Shown: positions 61,971 to 64,000 of the stretch, piece after piece | Layout of the letters: every line of letters begins with the position of its first letter | Position numbering within the stretch: position 1 is the stretch's first letter | Origin: Euryarchaeota archaeon UBA558 | GTDB taxonomy: Archaea; Thermoplasmatota; Poseidoniia; Poseidoniales; Thalassarchaeaceae | Assembly (NCBI GenBank): GCA_002507175.1 | Contig: DAZE01000016.1 | Location: 39,243-103,242, forward strand | Reading direction: 5' to 3' | DNA length: 64,000 nt | Position numbers and translations under genes: made by a program | The notes under the pieces: model-generated | Told to the model about the DNA's origin: nothing | Databases searched by the model: none | The model's input: the letters and a program-made list of their open reading frames with translations, nothing else

Positions 61971-63674
61971 ATGACAGTCGACCCGAGTAGTCTGGACCTC
62001 CCTAAATCATCGGGGGTCTACATCTTCAAGACGGAAGAGGGGGAGGTCCTATACGTCGGTAAGGCCACAAATATTCGTCAGCGTGTTAGATCCTATTTCT
62101 CCTCAAATCCCGATCGAGCAATGATCCCGACCCTCGTTTCTAGATCCAATGATGTCGATTTCATCATCACTAGCGGCCCTAGAGAGGCATTGGTCCTCGA
62201 GAAGCAACTCATAAGAAAGCACAAGCCGAGGTACAATTCTGCCTTCAAAGACGACAAGTCATACCCCTACATTGCTATAACAGGGCATGAAGAGCCTAGA
62301 ATTTTGTACACAAGGAGGCCCCCGACTGGCTCGAAGGTCTGGGGTCCGTTCCCTGACGCTGGCGCTGCGAAAGGGGTCATCAAACTACTCAGAAGGCAGT
62401 TTGGGATACGGGATAACAAAGGGGCCTTACCGTTCGGTTACAATGAATCTGATGAGATGCATGACTACGGTAACAGAATTAGAATGGCAATAGGCGTGCT
62501 TGACGGGGATGCCCGACTCGTCATAGAGGATTTACAGAAGCATATGGACTCAGCAGCGGATAGTCTTCAATATGAATTGGCAGCTCATTATAGGGATAAG
62601 ATTGGGATCGTCCAGAAGACAGTATCTAATCAGGTGATCAAAAGCAGGTTTTACACAGAAGTACATGCAGTGGGGTTCGCCTCCAGACAGGATTTTGGCC
62701 AGGCGGCGATAATCCAAGCAGAGGATGGTGTTATTCAAGGGCAAGTAAACTATCCTATGATACATCGAGGAAGCATTTCAGAATCTATCTCACTATTGTT
62801 ATCAGAACACTATTCTAATCAAAAACCACCTCGTATCCTGTTAGTTCCGACTGAGTTGGAGGAGGGCATAATGCAGTGGTTGTCCGATAGACGGGGTTCA
62901 AAAGTGGAGATACGGGTCCCAAAAAGAGGAAAGTTGTCCAAGTTGAGGGCTCTAGCGGACAGGAATGCAGAGATTCAATTGGAGAGGTCGCTAACCAGAT
63001 CCTCCGGGAATGTTGAGTATCGCGCTGCCTCTGATTCTGCCAAACTGCTTGGCCTCGACAAACTGGAGTATGTTGTTTGTTTTGACATGGCTCAACTTCT
63101 CGGGGGTGATCGGGTCGGTGCTTCAGTTGTGTTCAGAAACGGTAAGCCTGAGAAATCTGAGTATCGGACTTATCGCGTCAAAGGTGGCTCTATGGATGAT
63201 TTGGGAATGATGAGTGAAGTGGTCCAGAGATGGGTTATGAGACTCGAGGACTACCCAGACCTAGTTATTCTCGATGGAGGGAAGACCCACTTGACAACCA
63301 TAGTAGGGATGCTTGAGGACTTAGGTTATGGAGGAAAATTTCCCATCATTGCATTGGCTAAGAAGGAAGAGACGGTGTATACAACCGATGGTCGAGAGTT
63401 GCTGATGGACAGACGTGGAAGAATGATAATCCATGCCCGAGACGAGGCTCACAGATTCGTCAATAGTTACCATAGAAAACGACGGTCGAAGGGGACTTTG
63501 AAGAACCCACTGGAGCACGTGGATGGACTCGGGGCTAAGAAAATTCAGACTCTCTTGAGATACTTTGGAGGAATGCAACAAATAAGGCATGCAAGTCAAG
63601 ATGAGTTATCGGCTATCCCCGGGATAGGTCCCGAACTTGCCAGAAGGATTGTCGAGTCATTCAGGAGGAACTAG
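61971..63674 (+). CDS. uvrC: Excinuclease subunit UvrC
   Basis: A 567-residue nucleotide-excision nuclease subunit. The GIY-YIG domain (SGVYIFKTEEGEVLYVGKA, Arg and Glu downstream) makes the 3' cut. A UVR helix pair is near 190-215, and an RNase H-like domain carries Asp in FDMAQ, Asp in ILDGGK and His in RDEAH for the 5' cut. A C-terminal HhH pair (VDGLGAKKIQTLL, IPGIGPELARRI) binds DNA. The cysteine cluster of typical UvrC is missing; only one Cys occurs in the whole chain. uvrA and uvrB are outside the window. Confidence 0.9.
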   Translation: MTVDPSSLDLPKSSGVYIFKTEEGEVLYVGKATNIRQRVRSYFSSNPDRAMIPTLVSRSNDVDFIITSGPREALVLEKQLIRKHKPRYNSAFKDDKSYPYIAITGHEEPRILYTRRPPTGSKVWGPFPDAGAAKGVIKLLRRQFGIRDNKGALPFGYNESDEMHDYGNRIRMAIGVLDGDARLVIEDLQKHMDSAADSLQYELAAHYRDKIGIVQKTVSNQVIKSRFYTEVHAVGFASRQDFGQAAIIQAEDGVIQGQVNYPMIHRGSISESISLLLSEHYSNQKPPRILLVPTELEEGIMQWLSDRRGSKVEIRVPKRGKLSKLRALADRNAEIQLERSLTRSSGNVEYRAASDSAKLLGLDKLEYVVCFDMAQLLGGDRVGASVVFRNGKPEKSEYRTYRVKGGSMDDLGMMSEVVQRWVMRLEDYPDLVILDGGKTHLTTIVGMLEDLGYGGKFPIIALAKKEETVYTTDGRELLMDRRGRMIIHARDEAHRFVNSYHRKRRSKGTLKNPLEHVDGLGAKKIQTLLRYFGGMQQIRHASQDELSAIPGIGPELARRIVESFRRN

Positions 63675-63676
63675 GG

Positions 63677-64000
63677 TCAATTCAATGACTCAACCCACTC
63701 CATCGTTGCATCCTCTAATTTATCGGCATGGACCCTGCGATTGATGATTCTCTTTCTCAATCTTCTCCAGACCACCAATCCGATCATAGATATGATCCCG
63801 AGGATGTAAGGACTTGCCTCCCGGAGTATAATCTGCCATCCGATCTCGACTGAGAGCGTAATGGTGTCCGACCCAACCTGACATGGATCCTGATTGTCAA
63901 CGTCGGAACAGTCGTATACTGGGGTGAGGTAGATCAGAGTCTCCTGACCACCATCCTCGATGACCCTGCCTCGTGAGAGCTCGCTCTCGAATTCTAGGAT
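63677..64000 (-). CDS. Membrane protein C-terminus, N-terminus off the window
   Basis: The last 107 residues of a minus-strand gene that enters from the right edge; the stop TGA is at 63677-63679, 2 bases past the uvrC stop. It shows a beta-rich extracytoplasmic part with two cysteines (YDCSDVDNQDPC), one transmembrane helix (ASPYILGIISMIGLVVW), a basic stop-transfer segment (RRLRKRIINRR) and an acidic end. The layout matches membrane-anchored surface proteins of this organism. Family unknown. Confidence 0.75.
   Translation of the reverse strand: MLEFESELSRGRVIEDGGQETLIYLTPVYDCSDVDNQDPCQVGSDTITLSVEIGWQIILREASPYILGIISMIGLVVWRRLRKRIINRRVHADKLEDATMEWVESLN

Overview
The window looks like a chromosome segment from a marine planktonic euryarchaeon, most likely Candidatus Poseidoniales (Marine Group II). 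This placement is inferred from gene content; no similarity search was run. The information-processing genes are archaeal: RadA, Hel308, RNA polymerase subunit K, archaeal-type AspRS, exosome Csl4, NMD3, the KEOPS subunit Cgi121, an RqcH/NEMF homologue, TrmI and a METTL5-like methyltransferase. They sit beside an aerobic, protein-degrading gene set: heme A synthase, heme O synthase, cytochrome c maturation genes, several peptidases, large secreted or surface proteins, tryptophan 2,3-dioxygenase and a bacterial-type UvrC. Coding density is very high. There is no gap above about 300 bases, and many genes overlap or abut with ATGA/TGATG junctions. No CRISPR array, insertion sequence, rRNA or replication origin was seen. 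The only RNA gene found is an initiator tRNA-Met.

Layout. 1-4.8 kb: a secreted thioredoxin-like protein cut by the left edge, trmI, aspS, a DUF2237 protein and a membrane acyltransferase. 4.9-10.7 kb: a small membrane protein, then a tight five-gene catabolic-looking operon (formyltransferase fold, SDR, luciferase-like flavin monooxygenase, asparaginase-II-type amidohydrolase, aldehyde dehydrogenase). This operon is the best candidate here for an undescribed pathway. 10.7-14.5 kb: a 1264-residue multi-membrane protein. 14.5-18.2 kb (minus strand): METTL5-like methyltransferase, Csl4 fused to a second zinc finger and an RRM, and a radical SAM/HhH protein. 18.3-20.1 kb: rmuC plus a cytosolic M23 metallopeptidase-like protein. 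20.1-24.5 kb (minus): fused ccmAB, ccmC, a 48-residue ccmD-like gene, nmd3 and phosphoglucose/phosphomannose isomerase. 24.6-27.7 kb: rhomboid protease and rqcH.

27.7-38 kb: GNAT acetyltransferase, tryptophan 2,3-dioxygenase, thiolase, rpoK, ctaA, ctaB, a LeuA/homocitrate-synthase-like enzyme and a large subtilisin-like surface protease with calcium-binding repeats. 38-46.3 kb: aspartoacylase-like zinc hydrolase, hot-dog thioesterase, hel308, cgi121, a small zinc protein, an M3 oligopeptidase, radA and tRNA-iMet. 46.4-54.7 kb: dihydroorotase, a beta-propeller lipoprotein, a membrane-anchored winged-helix regulator, an M29-like peptidase, thiamine pyrophosphokinase, an AI-2E family transporter and a GT2 glycosyltransferase. 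54.6-64 kb: a 1533-residue beta-helix surface protein, two single-domain RAM (Lrp-type) proteins, a winged-helix STAND ATPase, uvrC, and a membrane protein cut by the right edge.

Several starts were moved downstream of the longest open frame where family alignment, neighbour overlap or a TATA-like element about 25 bases upstream supports it. Leaderless transcripts appear common, as at radA.
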